DNA from: Azospirillum sp. TSH58
Lineage (GTDB): Bacteria; Pseudomonadota; Alphaproteobacteria; Azospirillales; Azospirillaceae
Assembly: GCF_003119115.1 (NCBI RefSeq)
Contig: NZ_CP022364.1
Location: forward strand, 2,804,001 to 2,868,000
DNA: 64,000 nt
Reading direction: 5' to 3'
Shown here one piece after another: positions 43,192 to 52,568 of this stretch. Position 1 is the first letter of the stretch. Each line of letters begins with the position of its first letter. The position numbers and the translations under genes are program-made. Under the pieces are notes generated by a model, which saw only the letters and a program-made list of their open reading frames with translations, was not told where the DNA came from and did no database searches.

Positions 43192-45222
43192 ATGACCAGC
43201 GGTGCGGCCAGCGCCGCCCACGGTCTCGGTCAGCGCGGCCCGGTGCAGGCCATGCCCATCGTGGCGATGGCGCTGGTCGTTCTTCTGTTCGGCATCTTCC
43301 TGTGGGTGCTCCACCGCAGCGAGCGGGAGGAGGAGACTCTCACCCTCATCAAGGACGTGCTGTGGGTGGAGCAAAACCTGCATTTCCAGCTCACCTCCGA
43401 CGAGGAGAAGCTGCAGTATCTCGCCGAATCGCTGGGGCGGGAGGACACCACGCCGGTGAACTATTCGGTGATGGCGCGCCACATCGTGACGGTGAACCCG
43501 GCGATCCAGCGCGTGGTGCGGCTGGACCCGCAGGGCCGCCCGGTGCGGTCGGAGCCGCCGGTGGAGGATGGGCCGGCGCTGGACGACGCCTTCGGACCCA
43601 GCCCGCGCGCCGACGCCTTCCTGATCGCCCGCTCCTCGGGCCGCCGGGCCTATTCGGCGCCCTACCGGCTGGGGGCGGCGGACACCGCCTTCGAGATCGT
43701 CATCCCCATCTTCCGCGGGCAGGAGTTCGCCGGCGCGCTCGCCGGTGTGCTGTCGATCGACGCCCTGCTGACCCATCATGTGCCCTGGTGGTTCGCCCAG
43801 CGCTACCAGCTGGAGGTCATCGACCCCTATGGGGCGGTGCTGGGGACGAAGTCGCGCATCGCCATGCCGGAGCCGCGGCGCAGCCACGTCGTGCCCTTCG
43901 ATCCGCCGGGGCATGGGCTGACCCTGGTCGCCACGCTCCATCAGCTGTCCGGCAATCTCGGACGCAACATCCTGATCGCCGCCATCTTCGCGCTGACCGT
44001 CTCGGCCCTGTGGAGCCTGTGGGCGGTGCGCCGCCACATCGCCCGGCGCATCCGGGCGGAGGAGGCCCTGCGGGCCGAGCACGCCTTCCGCAAGGCGATG
44101 GAGGACAGCCTGACGGTGGGCATGCGCGCCCGCGACCTGGACGGGCGCATCATCTATGTGAATCCGGCCTTCTGCCGCATGGTCGGCTGGTCGGCGGAGG
44201 AGCTGGTGGGGGCCGGACCGGTGATGCCCTACTGGCTGCCGGAGGATCTCGCCCACACCGAGGAGGTCTTCCGCGCCGTCCTGGCCGGCAACGCCCCGGC
44301 CAACGGCTTCGAGCTGCGCTTCCGCCGGGCCAACGGCGAGCGGTTCGACGCGCTGATCTACGAGGCCCCGCTGATCGACGCCAAGGGGCGGCACACCGGC
44401 TGGATGGGCTCCGTCCTCGACATCACCGAGCGCAAGCGGGCGGAGGAGCTGGCCCGCCAGCAGCAGGAGCGGCTCCAGCAGACGGCGCGGCTCATCACCA
44501 TGGGCGAAATGGCCTCCACCCTGGCGCATGAGCTGAACCAGCCGCTGTCGGCCATCGCCAGCTACTGCACCGGCTGTCTCAACCGCCTCCAGGCCGGCAG
44601 CATCCGGCCGGATGAGCTGGCGACGGCGCTGGAGAAGCTGTCCGGGCAGGCCAAGCGGGCCGGCCAGATCATCCGGCGGATTCACGACTTCGTGCGCAAG
44701 AGCGAACCGAACGTCGCCCCCTGCTGCCTGTCGGAGATGCTGGAGGATTGCGTGGCCCTGATGGAGGCCGATGCCCGCCAGCAGGGGGTGAAGCTGGTGC
44801 TGGAGGTGGGGCGCGGCCTGCCGGCGGTGATGGCCGACCGCATCCTGCTGCAGCAGGTGGTCGTGAACCTGATGCGCAACGGCATCGAGGCCATGGCGGC
44901 GACCCGTCGCGACCGCCGCCGCCTGAGCGTGACGGTGCAGGCGCTGGACGGGGTCGTCCTGACGCGCATCCAGGACCGCGGTTGTGGCATTTCACCCGAA
45001 AATGCGGAAAAACTGTTTTCTCCCTTCTTCACCACCAAGACCGAGGGCATGGGCATGGGCCTGAACATCTGCCGGTCCATCATCGAACACCATCAGGGGC
45101 GCCTGTGGTTCGAGCCCGCGGCGGAGGGCGGCACCGTGTTCCTCTTCTCCCTGCCGGTCCTGTCGGAGCCGTCGGTCACGGGCGAGGCGGAGTCGCATGG
45201 TGTGAGAGCCGGCAATGTGTGA
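43192..45222 (+). CDS. Sensor histidine kinase of a TRAP-associated two-component system (DctB/DctS-like)
   Basis: 676 residues. Two transmembrane helices (residues about 20-40 and 260-283) flank a periplasmic sensor of about 220 residues. A PAS domain follows (RIIYVNPAFCRMVGWSAEEL), then the kinase core with H-box LAHELNQPLSAIASYCTG, N-box NLMRNGIEAMA and G-boxes RIQDRGCGIS and GMGMGLNICRSIIEHH. This is the DctB/NtrB-like class. It probably senses the DctPQM substrate. The ATG at 43192 has no obvious Shine-Dalgarno site. Its stop overlaps the regulator gene by 8 bp. Confidence 0.92.
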   Translation: MTSGAASAAHGLGQRGPVQAMPIVAMALVVLLFGIFLWVLHRSEREEETLTLIKDVLWVEQNLHFQLTSDEEKLQYLAESLGREDTTPVNYSVMARHIVTVNPAIQRVVRLDPQGRPVRSEPPVEDGPALDDAFGPSPRADAFLIARSSGRRAYSAPYRLGAADTAFEIVIPIFRGQEFAGALAGVLSIDALLTHHVPWWFAQRYQLEVIDPYGAVLGTKSRIAMPEPRRSHVVPFDPPGHGLTLVATLHQLSGNLGRNILIAAIFALTVSALWSLWAVRRHIARRIRAEEALRAEHAFRKAMEDSLTVGMRARDLDGRIIYVNPAFCRMVGWSAEELVGAGPVMPYWLPEDLAHTEEVFRAVLAGNAPANGFELRFRRANGERFDALIYEAPLIDAKGRHTGWMGSVLDITERKRAEELARQQQERLQQTARLITMGEMASTLAHELNQPLSAIASYCTGCLNRLQAGSIRPDELATALEKLSGQAKRAGQIIRRIHDFVRKSEPNVAPCCLSEMLEDCVALMEADARQQGVKLVLEVGRGLPAVMADRILLQQVVVNLMRNGIEAMAATRRDRRRLSVTVQALDGVVLTRIQDRGCGISPENAEKLFSPFFTTKTEGMGMGLNICRSIIEHHQGRLWFEPAAEGGTVFLFSLPVLSEPSVTGEAESHGVRAGNV

Positions 45223-45817
45223 GCCGAAGCTGCACATCGTCGACGACGACGAGGCGATCCGCGACGCCCTGGGCTGGCTGTTCCAGTCGCGCAACGTGCC
45301 GGTGGCCTCCTGGCCGTCGGCGGAGGCGTTCCTCGCCGACTACGATCCCGCCATGTCCGGTTGCCTTCTGCTGGACATCCGCATGGAAGGGATGAGCGGG
45401 TTGGAGCTGTTCGACCGGCTGAGCGCCATGGGCTGCCGGATGCCCGTGCTGTTCCTGACCGGCCATGGCGACGTGCCCATCGCCGTGTCGGCGCTGAAGA
45501 AGGGCGCCCGCGACTTCGTGGAGAAGCCCTTCAACGACAACGATCTGGTCGACCGGGTGATCGAGGCGCTGGCCTTCGACGCCGGGGAGCGGGCGCGGCA
45601 GGCCGGGCAGGCCGGCGTCGCCGCCCGGCTGGCGACCCTGACCCAGCGCGAGCGGCAGGTGATGGGGCTGGTGGTGGCCGGCAAGCTGAACAAGGTCATC
45701 GCCGACGAGCTGGGGATCAGCATGCGGACCGTCGAGGTGCACCGCGCCCATGTCTTCGAGAAGATGGGGGTCAAGACGGCGGTGGAACTCGCCCGGATCC
45801 TCGCGGCGGTGGGGTGA
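45215..45817 (+). CDS. FixJ/NarL-type response regulator
   Basis: 200 residues. The receiver has IVDDDEA (acidic pair), the phosphoacceptor in LLLDIRMEG, LTGHGDVP and the conserved Lys in VEKPFND. The C-terminal LuxR-type helix-turn-helix reads LTQRERQVMGLVVAGKLNKV, then GISMRTVEVHRAHV. It should be phosphorylated by the upstream kinase and regulate the divergent dctPQM operon. It overlaps the kinase gene by 8 bp. Confidence 0.94.
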   Translation: MCEPKLHIVDDDEAIRDALGWLFQSRNVPVASWPSAEAFLADYDPAMSGCLLLDIRMEGMSGLELFDRLSAMGCRMPVLFLTGHGDVPIAVSALKKGARDFVEKPFNDNDLVDRVIEALAFDAGERARQAGQAGVAARLATLTQRERQVMGLVVAGKLNKVIADELGISMRTVEVHRAHVFEKMGVKTAVELARILAAVG

Positions 45818-45949
45818 GCGCGGGGGGACGGACAACCGGCGGGCTTGACAGGCGGGCGGATGCGCGCGACCCATTGGAGGGGGAAGCGCGCCGCCTTTCC
45901 CTGTCCAGTCCGAACGCCATTCCGTTTCCGTCAACGGTCGGAGAGTGCC

Positions 45950-47713
45950 TTGCGACTGCCCTCATCGACGCTTGGTCTGGGGCTCGCCGCCATCGCCCCG
46001 CTGCTGCTGTTCCTGGCGGTGGTGGTCTGGATTCTGGATCTCCGGCAGCAGGACGTCCTGGCGGCGGAACTGGCGGCGCAGGCCCGTTCGGTGATGGTCG
46101 CCATCGACCGGGAACTGGAAAGCAAGGCCCGGCCTCTTGAGCTTCTGGCCGCGCTGAGCCGCAGCACGGTGAACGATCTCACCCTGCTGAAGTCGGAAGC
46201 GGCGGAGGCCGTGCGCAGCCAGCCGGGCTGGCTGGCGATGGGGCTGGTGCAGGTGGCGGACATGTCCTTACTGTTCCACACGCAGTACCCGCTGGGCGCC
46301 TCCTTGCCGCCGCCGCGGCTGGACGATGTGACCCGACAGGTCGCCGCCACGCGCCGGACGGTGGTCGGCGGCGTCCTGCCCCCGGGCGGGCCGCCGGGGC
46401 GTCCGGCGCTGATCGTCCGCGCGCCGATCCTGGACCCGGACGACCCGGCGGGAACGCCGGTCCGGCATGTGCTGTCGCTGGCGGTCGGGCTGGATGGTTT
46501 GGACACCGTGCTGCGCGGGTCCGGAATTCCCGCGGCGTGGACGGTGTCGGTCGTCGACCCCGCCATGGTCATCGCCGCGCGGTCCCACGACCCGGAACGG
46601 CACGTCGGCCAAAGGGTCAGGGATTCGATGGTGCCCCGGCTGACGGGGCAGAATCAGGGGCTGTTCTCAGGAACGACGCGGGAGGGGCACGAGGCGCTGG
46701 TTCTCGTTCACCGGTCGCAGCAGACCGGCTGGTCGATCATCGTGGCCGTTCCGTTCGAGCAGATCAGCAGCCAGTTGAACCGGACGCGCACGACCATCCT
46801 GGCCGGCGCGGCGGGCGCCGGTCTGGCGACGCTGGTGTTGTCGCTGGTGGTGACGCGCCATGTCCGCCGCCGCCGCCACGCGGAACGCGAGGCCCGCATC
46901 GCCCGCGAGGCCATGCTGGCGGAGCAGCGCCGCCGGCTGGAGGCAGAGAAGGAGCACGCCGAGGCGGCCAATCTGGCCAAATCCGATTTCCTGGCCAACA
47001 TGAGCCACGAGTTGCGCACCCCGTTGAACGCGATCATCGGCTTCAGCGAGGCTCTGCTGTCCGGCCTGTTCGGCCCAAGCCCGCCGAAGCACCAGGATTA
47101 CATCGCCAGCATCCATGCCTCCGGCCAGCATCTGCTGTCGCTGGTCAACGACGTGCTGGACATGGCGAAGGTCGAGGCGGGGCGGCTGGAACTCTATCCG
47201 GAACCGGTTCCGGTCGCCGTTCTGCTGGGCGAATGCCTGGAGCTGATGGAGGCGCTGGCCGGTCAGAAGGGCGTGCGGGTGGAGCATGGGCCCGTCGAGC
47301 CCGGCCTGACGGTGATGGCCGACGCCATCCGGTTGCGGCAGGCCGTTCTGAACCTGCTGTCCAACGCCATCAAATTCACGCCGGCGGGTGGGCGCGTGCG
47401 AGTGGATGCGGCGCGCGGCGAGGGGGGCTGCGTGGTTCTGACCGTTGCCGATTCCGGCATCGGCATGTCGCCGGAGGACATCCAGATCGCGCTGGAGCCC
47501 TTCCGTCAGGTGACCAGCTACATGACCAAGGCCCATTCCGGCACCGGGCTGGGGCTGCCGCTCGCCAAGCGTTTTGTCGAGGCCCATGGCGGGCGGCTGG
47601 ACCTGAACAGCACCCCTGGGGAGGGCACGGTGGTGCGCATCATGCTGCCCGGCGCGCCGCCGGCCAGCCCGACGGCCGGACCGGGTGCCGTCCTGCTGAT
47701 CAAGGCGGGCTAG
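45950..47713 (+). CDS. Membrane-bound sensor histidine kinase
   Basis: 587 residues from the TTG at 45950 (GGAGAG just upstream). A transmembrane helix ([20 protein letters not shown]), a periplasmic Cache-type region of about 240 residues, a second helix ([19 protein letters not shown]), a coiled linker and a kinase core: H-box [48 protein letters not shown] and [18 protein letters not shown]. No response regulator is adjacent after it. The frame is open to 45845, where an ATG is an alternative start. Confidence 0.88.
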   Translation: MRLPSSTLGLGLAAIAPLLLFLAVVVWILDLRQQDVLAAELAAQARSVMVAIDRELESKARPLELLAALSRSTVNDLTLLKSEAAEAVRSQPGWLAMGLVQVADMSLLFHTQYPLGASLPPPRLDDVTRQVAATRRTVVGGVLPPGGPPGRPALIVRAPILDPDDPAGTPVRHVLSLAVGLDGLDTVLRGSGIPAAWTVSVVDPAMVIAARSHDPERHVGQRVRDSMVPRLTGQNQGLFSGTTREGHEALVLVHRSQQTGWSIIVAVPFEQISSQLNRTRTTILAGAAGAGLATLVLSLVVTRHVRRRRHAEREARIAREAMLAEQRRRLEAEKEHAEAANLAKSDFLANMSHELRTPLNAIIGFSEALLSGLFGPSPPKHQDYIASIHASGQHLLSLVNDVLDMAKVEAGRLELYPEPVPVAVLLGECLELMEALAGQKGVRVEHGPVEPGLTVMADAIRLRQAVLNLLSNAIKFTPAGGRVRVDAARGEGGCVVLTVADSGIGMSPEDIQIALEPFRQVTSYMTKAHSGTGLGLPLAKRFVEAHGGRLDLNSTPGEGTVVRIMLPGAPPASPTAGPGAVLLIKAG

Positions 47714-47738
47714 CCGGTCCGGAGGCGGCGGCCGTCGG

Positions 47739-48059
47739 TCAGGCCGCCACGCGTTTCAGGCGGGCTTCCATGCCGTCGAGGCCGTCGATCAATTCCGCCG
47801 CCGTCTGGTCGGCGATCGCCCGGGCGAAGGGCCAGGCGTCATCCGTGGCGATGCGCGCCGCTTCGACGCGGGCGGACAAACGGTTGTGCTGGCCGCGCAG
47901 GGCGTCCAGCGTGCGTTCCAGCGCGTCCCGGCTCATGCCCTCGTGACCCTCAAGACCGAACCGCTCCACCTGCGACCGCAGCCGGTCCAGCCGGTCGGCG
48001 GTCGTCTGAAGCACGGTACGGCATTTCGCGTCATGGGCGTGCCGGTTGCGGCGGCTCAT
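47739..48059 (-). CDS. Hypothetical coiled-coil protein
   Basis: 106 residues, predicted almost entirely helical with heptad-like patterns (LQTTADRLDRLRSQVERFGL and LERTLDALRGQHNRLSARV). No domain, signal peptide or membrane segment is seen. It is convergent with the kinase gene and followed upstream by a 540-bp gene-poor region. Confidence 0.6.
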   Translation of the reverse strand: MSRRNRHAHDAKCRTVLQTTADRLDRLRSQVERFGLEGHEGMSRDALERTLDALRGQHNRLSARVEAARIATDDAWPFARAIADQTAAELIDGLDGMEARLKRVAA

Positions 48060-48598
48060 CTCTCGCTCCTCCCTTCGGATCGCTCGGGGCCCTTCGGCCG
48101 GATGTCCGGCCGGCGTTCCAGATTGGCTCCGCGTACTGGAAACCTGTTTTCAAAATTATGTGCATTGCAAAAATTCATTGCTGCATCGCCAAAATAAGAA
48201 CGCCGCCCGGCTGCCTTTCATAGACGTATGAAAAGCAATTCCAGTTCCAAAGGACTTGATTTTTGTGTGTCCCGTCCAGTCAGGAGCGTTCCGTGACGCT
48301 CCGAATGCTTCGGATTTCTTGAATCCGGTTGGACTCTTTCTGCACGATCAGCCCTGTCCCGTCAAGCGGGTCAGGGGTATAAGTCTATGGCGATTTGTCG
48401 CAGCCGAAAGGGAGAGTCCGATTGGCGGAAAGCCAAGGAAAACGGCGAAACAGACCGTTCCTTTTCCAAACAGGCGGTGCGCATTCCGGATTAAAACGGC
48501 GCTCAATGGTTATCGGGCGCCGATTTCTGTTCTTCCGCCGTGCGGGACTGCGAGGTGCCGTTGAAGAGACTTGGCGGGATAGGGAAGGGCGATGCCCG
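48060..48598. other. Gene-poor region with short inverted repeats
   Basis: No convincing gene. A 102-codon open frame at 48256-48564 has poor codon bias and no domain. Moderately AT-rich between 48140 and 48270. Two adjacent small hairpins are present: GGAGCGT/ACGCTCC at 48283-48302 and CGGATT/AATCCG at 48311-48327. A small RNA is possible but not supported by anything stronger. Confidence 0.4.
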
Positions 48599-48880
48599 TC
48601 ACTCCGCCGCGACGCCGTAAGGGAAGCTTTCGGCGTTGGCCGGTTCCGGCAGCCGGGCAGGCTGCTGCGTCGTGGCGTGGCCGGGGACGGCGTGGCTGGG
48701 GCAGGCTTCGCACTGGTTCGCGCAATGGCTTTGGGCCATCTCCCGCATCATCGGAACGCATTTGCCGCACTGGACCTGACGCTCATAATGCCGGAAGACG
48801 GAGGCCGGGGTGCGGGCGCCGTTCTCGAGCGCCTTGGTAACCTGCTTGTCGTTCAGCGCGTGGCAGATGCAGACGTACAT
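48599..48880 (-). CDS. bfd: Bacterioferritin-associated ferredoxin-like [2Fe-2S] protein (Bfd)
   Basis: 93 residues. Cysteines at 4, 6, 38 and 41 (MYVCICHALN and QCGKCV) match the Bfd [2Fe-2S] fold. Bfd donates electrons to bacterioferritin for iron release. A C-terminal extension of about 40 residues has three more cysteines (CANQCEAC, positions 53, 57, 60), beyond the usual 64-residue length. A possible Fur-type site lies upstream at 48938-48967, consistent with iron-starvation induction. Confidence 0.9.
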   Translation of the reverse strand: MYVCICHALNDKQVTKALENGARTPASVFRHYERQVQCGKCVPMMREMAQSHCANQCEACPSHAVPGHATTQQPARLPEPANAESFPYGVAAE

Positions 48881-48937
48881 GGGCCCCCGGCATCGGTGCG
48901 TGTTGTGCGGTCGTGCTGGGGGGCAATGTGCTGCGAC

Positions 48938-48967
48938 TGAGAATGATTGTCAATTGATCTGAATCAT
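48938..48967. promoter_or_regulatory. Possible Fur/Irr-type site upstream of bfd
   Basis: An AT-rich stretch with imperfect dyad symmetry (TGAGAATGATTGTCAATTG followed by AATCAT) resembles Fur boxes, 58 bp upstream of bfd and between it and the divergent hydrolase gene. Matching is by eye only. Confidence 0.45.
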
Positions 48968-49043
48968 GACGACCAAATTTGAGCGGATTGCGACGGAATG
49001 TCACAGCTCGATCGAACGGGGGTGACGACTACCTCCGTCGTCG

Positions 49044-50060
49044 ATGCCTTTCTTCAAGCGGTGGGAGGATGCGGTGCGGCGAATGGGATGGTTGCTGATG
49101 GCCGGAGTCGCGGTCCTCTGGGCCGGCGCTGCGGCGGCGGAGGTGGGCATGCGTGCGCTGGCCTTCACCGACCCGGCGGATGGCGGGATCGCCCGCGTGA
49201 TGGTCTGGTATCCGACGGACGCGCCGGAAACGCCGGTGGAGCGCGGTCCCTTCACGTTTCCGGTGGCGGAGGGGGCGCCGGTGAGCGACGGCCGCCATCC
49301 GCTGGTGATCGTGTCGCACGGGTCCGGGGGCAGCGCCTTCGGTCACGCGGACACGGCCATCGCGCTCGCGCGGCGCGGCTACATCGTCGCGGCGGTCCAT
49401 CACCGGGGCAATGCCTTCGACGACAACCGGGACGCCGGCACGGAACGGATGTGGCGGAACCGCCCGGCCCAGCTTTCCGCCGCGCTCGGCCACGTCCTGG
49501 CGGAGCCGGTGTTGGCGGGCCGGATCGACGGCGGGCGCGTCGGTGCCCTCGGCTTCTCGGCCGGCGGCTACACGGTTCTGGTGGCGGCCGGAGGCGCGGC
49601 GGAACTGGAGCGCATCGCCGCCCATTGCCGGACCCCTCCGGCCGGCGAGGAGTTCTGCCATCTTGGGAACGCGCGGGCGGAAGGCCGTGTCGAGGGGGGC
49701 GGTCCCCGCGTCCGTGCCGCTGTCCTGATGGCACCGGTCGGCGTCCCTTTCTCCAAGGACGGTCTCGCCGGGGTGGCGATCCCCATCCGCCTGTACCGGG
49801 CCGAGCGGGACGAGCAGATCGCGGCCGCCCAGGTCGAGGACCTGCGCGACCGGCTGCCAACGCCGCCCGAATACGAGGTCGTGCGTGACGCCGGGCACTT
49901 CGCCTTTCTGATGCCCATTCCGGCCGCCATCGCGCCGGAGGTCGGGCCGCCCGCCTGGGACCCGCCGGGCTTCGACCGGGCGGCCTTTCACGAGCGTCTG
50001 AACGGGGAGATCGCCGATTTCTTCGACCGCGCTCTTGCAATCGAACGCCAGGGGCGCTAG
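49044..50060 (+). CDS. Secreted alpha/beta hydrolase (dienelactone hydrolase-like)
   Basis: 338 residues. A signal peptide (MGWLLMAGVAVLWAGAAAA) is followed by an alpha/beta-hydrolase fold with oxyanion region VIVSHGSGGS, nucleophile elbow GFSAGGY and catalytic His in DAGHFAF. It resembles predicted dienelactone hydrolases and platelet-activating-factor acetylhydrolases of the periplasm; the substrate is unknown. The ATG at 49083 would give a shorter signal peptide. It is 9 bp before the next gene. Confidence 0.83.
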   Translation: MPFFKRWEDAVRRMGWLLMAGVAVLWAGAAAAEVGMRALAFTDPADGGIARVMVWYPTDAPETPVERGPFTFPVAEGAPVSDGRHPLVIVSHGSGGSAFGHADTAIALARRGYIVAAVHHRGNAFDDNRDAGTERMWRNRPAQLSAALGHVLAEPVLAGRIDGGRVGALGFSAGGYTVLVAAGGAAELERIAAHCRTPPAGEEFCHLGNARAEGRVEGGGPRVRAAVLMAPVGVPFSKDGLAGVAIPIRLYRAERDEQIAAAQVEDLRDRLPTPPEYEVVRDAGHFAFLMPIPAAIAPEVGPPAWDPPGFDRAAFHERLNGEIADFFDRALAIERQGR

Positions 50061-50069
50061 CCCCTCGGC

Positions 50070-51029
50070 ATGAGCGACACATCCGACACTTCGGCCGCCC
50101 GTCCGGCACCGGCGCACACCCCCCTGGGGCAGACCATCTACTTGGCGCCCGACGGCTTCGTGCAGGACCTTGTGGCCGAACTGGGCGACGTGGCGGCGGT
50201 GGAGGACCGGCTGGTCTTCGCCGACGGGCCGGCGCGTCCGGCCGCCTGGGCGCAGAACATCTGGCACGACCCGGTGCGGATCGAGTTCGCGTCGATCAAG
50301 GAGGGCGCGCGGGCCCTGCGCTCCATCCAGCGCAATTGGGCGCTCTGGACGCTGCGCCATCACCGGCGGGCCAGCCTGATCCAGGAAAACCTGCCCCATG
50401 TCTCGGCCAAGCCGGTGGTCTTCCCGTCGCCGCTGCCGACGGCGCCGCTGGGCTCATGGACGCTGCTGGACGAGAACACCATCGTCGCGGCGGCGCGCTG
50501 TTCCAGCCCCTACCGCCACGGCGAGGTCGCCTTCGTCGAGAACCGGACGGTGCCGCCCAACCGCGCCTATCTGAAGCTGTGGGAGGCGCTGACCCTGTTC
50601 GGGGAGCAGCCGGGGCCGGGCGACCGCTGCATCGACCTCGGCGCCTGCCCCGGCGGCTGGAGCTGGGTGCTGCACGAGCTGGGCGCCAGCGTGGTCAGCG
50701 TCGACAAGGCGCCGCTCGACCCGGCCATCGCCGCGCTGCCGCGCATCGAGTTCCGCCAGGAGAGTGCCTTCGGCCTGAAGCCGCAGGATGTCGGGCCGGT
50801 GGACTGGCTGTGCTGCGACGTCATCTGCTACCCCACGCGCCTGCTGCGGCTGGTGAACCAGTGGATGGAGAGCGGGCTGGCCAAGCGCTTCATCTGCACG
50901 CTGAAGTTCCAGGCCGAGACGGACCACGAGACGGCCCGCGCCTTCGCCGCGATCCCCGGCGGCCGGGTGCTGCATCTCCACCACAACAAGCACGAGCTGA
51001 CCTGGATGTGGCCGGCCGCTCCGGTCTGA
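50070..51029 (+). CDS. RlmM-like SAM-dependent methyltransferase
   Basis: 319 residues. The C-terminal half is a FtsJ/RrmJ-type methyltransferase with SAM motif CIDLGACPGGWSWVLHELGA and catalytic-region DWLCCDVICYPTRLL and TLKFQAET (a K-D-K-E tetrad is compatible). RlmM 2'-O-methylates 23S rRNA C2498. Sequence identity to RlmM cannot be tested here, so the specific target is inferred. It starts 9 bp after the hydrolase gene. Confidence 0.82.
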   Translation: MSDTSDTSAARPAPAHTPLGQTIYLAPDGFVQDLVAELGDVAAVEDRLVFADGPARPAAWAQNIWHDPVRIEFASIKEGARALRSIQRNWALWTLRHHRRASLIQENLPHVSAKPVVFPSPLPTAPLGSWTLLDENTIVAAARCSSPYRHGEVAFVENRTVPPNRAYLKLWEALTLFGEQPGPGDRCIDLGACPGGWSWVLHELGASVVSVDKAPLDPAIAALPRIEFRQESAFGLKPQDVGPVDWLCCDVICYPTRLLRLVNQWMESGLAKRFICTLKFQAETDHETARAFAAIPGGRVLHLHHNKHELTWMWPAAPV

Positions 51030-51037
51030 TGAGGTGA

Positions 51038-52084
51038 CTACGCCCGGCGCAGGGCGAGTTCCAGCGCCGGCTTGAGGATCGACGCGGCGCCGTAGCCGAT
51101 CTCCACCACCTCCTCCGCGCGGTCGAACTCCAGGATGCCGATGTGGGCGAGGCGGGGTGCGATCAGCACGTCCGGCGGCTCGCCGGCGAGGCGGGAGCGG
51201 GTGATGCGGTCCTGCATGATGTCGATGGACCCGGCCATCACGTCCATCACGTTTGGCGGAACGTTGGAGGCCGGGGAGCGCGTCAGCTGGTCGGCGAGGA
51301 AGCGCGTGCGCGCCGCCGGGCGCCGCCCCATCCAGGAGGCGATCTGCGAGGTCAGGGTGGAGAAGACCGGCGAGGTCGCATCCCCCGCCGGCGCCATCGC
51401 CACCTCCGGCACGGGCTGGGTCTCCTGCATCCGGGCCTGCTGCGTCTGGGATGCCTGCATCTGGGCCGGCTTGGCCTCCGCGGCCTTGCGCAGCTTGGCG
51501 GCCCCGCGTCCGGAGGGGCGGCTCAGCGGCGACAGCTCGCTGTTCAGGTTGACCGCGATCACCACGTCCGCCCCCAGCGCGCGGCAGAGCGACACCGGCA
51601 CCGGGTTGACCAGCGCGCCGTCCACCAGCCAATGGTCGTCGCGCCGCACCGCCGGGAACAGGCCGGGCATGGCGGCCGAGGCCTGCACCGCGCTGAGCAT
51701 CGGGCCGTCGCGCAGCCAGATCTCCCGCCCGGTGCTGAGGTCGGTGGCGACCGCGGCGAAGGGCTTGTGCAACTGCTCGATGGTGACCTCGGTCCGGTGG
51801 TTGCGGAAGCGGTCGAAGGTGCGGTCGGCGGCCAGCAGCCCGCCGCGGCGGAAGGTGAGGTCGATGATGCCGAGCATCCCGAGCCAGCCCATGCTCTGCG
51901 CCCAGGCCTGCAACTCGTCCAGCTGGTCCGTCAGGTAGGCCGCGCCGACCACCGCGCCGATGGAGGTTCCGCAGATCACGTCGGGCTCGACCCCGATCTC
52001 CTCCAGCGCGCGCAACACGCCGATGTGCGCCCAGCCGCGCGCCGCCCCGCTGCCCAGGGCCAGTCCGATCTTCAGTCCGCTCAC
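51038..52084 (-). CDS. Patatin-like phospholipase family protein
   Basis: 348 residues from the GTG at 52084 (GAGGTG 6 bp upstream). Patatin motifs: oxyanion loop LALGSGAARGWAHIG, nucleophile GTSIG, and the Asp of the dyad in LVDGALVNPVPV. It is of the RssA type, acting as a lipid acyl hydrolase in the cytoplasm or at the membrane. A Gln/Ala/Pro-rich insert (about residues 210-255) looks disordered and is longer than usual. It converges with the RlmM-like gene. Confidence 0.9.
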   Translation of the reverse strand: MSGLKIGLALGSGAARGWAHIGVLRALEEIGVEPDVICGTSIGAVVGAAYLTDQLDELQAWAQSMGWLGMLGIIDLTFRRGGLLAADRTFDRFRNHRTEVTIEQLHKPFAAVATDLSTGREIWLRDGPMLSAVQASAAMPGLFPAVRRDDHWLVDGALVNPVPVSLCRALGADVVIAVNLNSELSPLSRPSGRGAAKLRKAAEAKPAQMQASQTQQARMQETQPVPEVAMAPAGDATSPVFSTLTSQIASWMGRRPAARTRFLADQLTRSPASNVPPNVMDVMAGSIDIMQDRITRSRLAGEPPDVLIAPRLAHIGILEFDRAEEVVEIGYGAASILKPALELALRRA

Positions 52085-52407
52085 CGCCAGCACCTCGTGT
52101 CTTGTGGGCTTGGTCAGGCTTGTCCGGCGCCGACGCGTCGATGGGTGTCCAAAGGGATTTGGGGCATCGGACCGTCGGCGGAAACCCTTCCATCCGGGGG
52201 ACGCGGGACGCGCCCGGGGGCCTCCTCATGGGGGATGCCGAAAATTGTACCCGCTTTTGCCCTCTATTTGACTTGCATCAGTTTTTCTTCCGATTACCTG
52301 TGGCATTGCGATGGATGAAAGAGTTTCCGGGCGACGTTAACCAAACATCAACTGGAAACGTCCAATGTCGCACTCAGCACGGACAATCAGGGATGGCGGA
52401 GGTTGCC
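52085..52407. other. Intergenic region upstream of the patatin and small membrane protein genes
   Basis: No gene seen. It holds the divergent promoters of the patatin gene and of the 42-residue protein; moderately AT-rich at about 52240-52350. Confidence 0.5.
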
Positions 52408-52536
52408 ATGGCCCAGGATCTCAAGAGTTTCAAGAAGGATTGGCAGCGCTGGTCGGCGGCGGAAAAGCTGACGGCGGTGGCCATTCTGATCGTCGCCGCG
52501 GTCGCGCTGGGCGGTCCGGTGACCATTCTGTTCTGA
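52408..52536 (+). CDS. Small single-pass membrane protein
   Basis: 42 residues: a charged, amphipathic N-terminus (AQDLKSFKKDWQRWSAAEK) followed by a 20-residue transmembrane helix (LTAVAILIVAAVALGGPV). GGAGG with a 5-bp spacer precedes the ATG, which supports translation. The alternative start at 52393 has a weaker upstream site. It stands between an intergenic region and the convergent lysE-type gene. Function unknown. Confidence 0.62.
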   Translation: MAQDLKSFKKDWQRWSAAEKLTAVAILIVAAVALGGPVTILF

Positions 52537-52568
52537 TTTGCTCCGGGTGACCGGCGTATCCCGTCCCC

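Noticed and set aside
48256..48564. A 102-codon open frame in the gene-poor region
   Set aside because: Poor codon bias, no ribosome-binding site of note and no conserved pattern.
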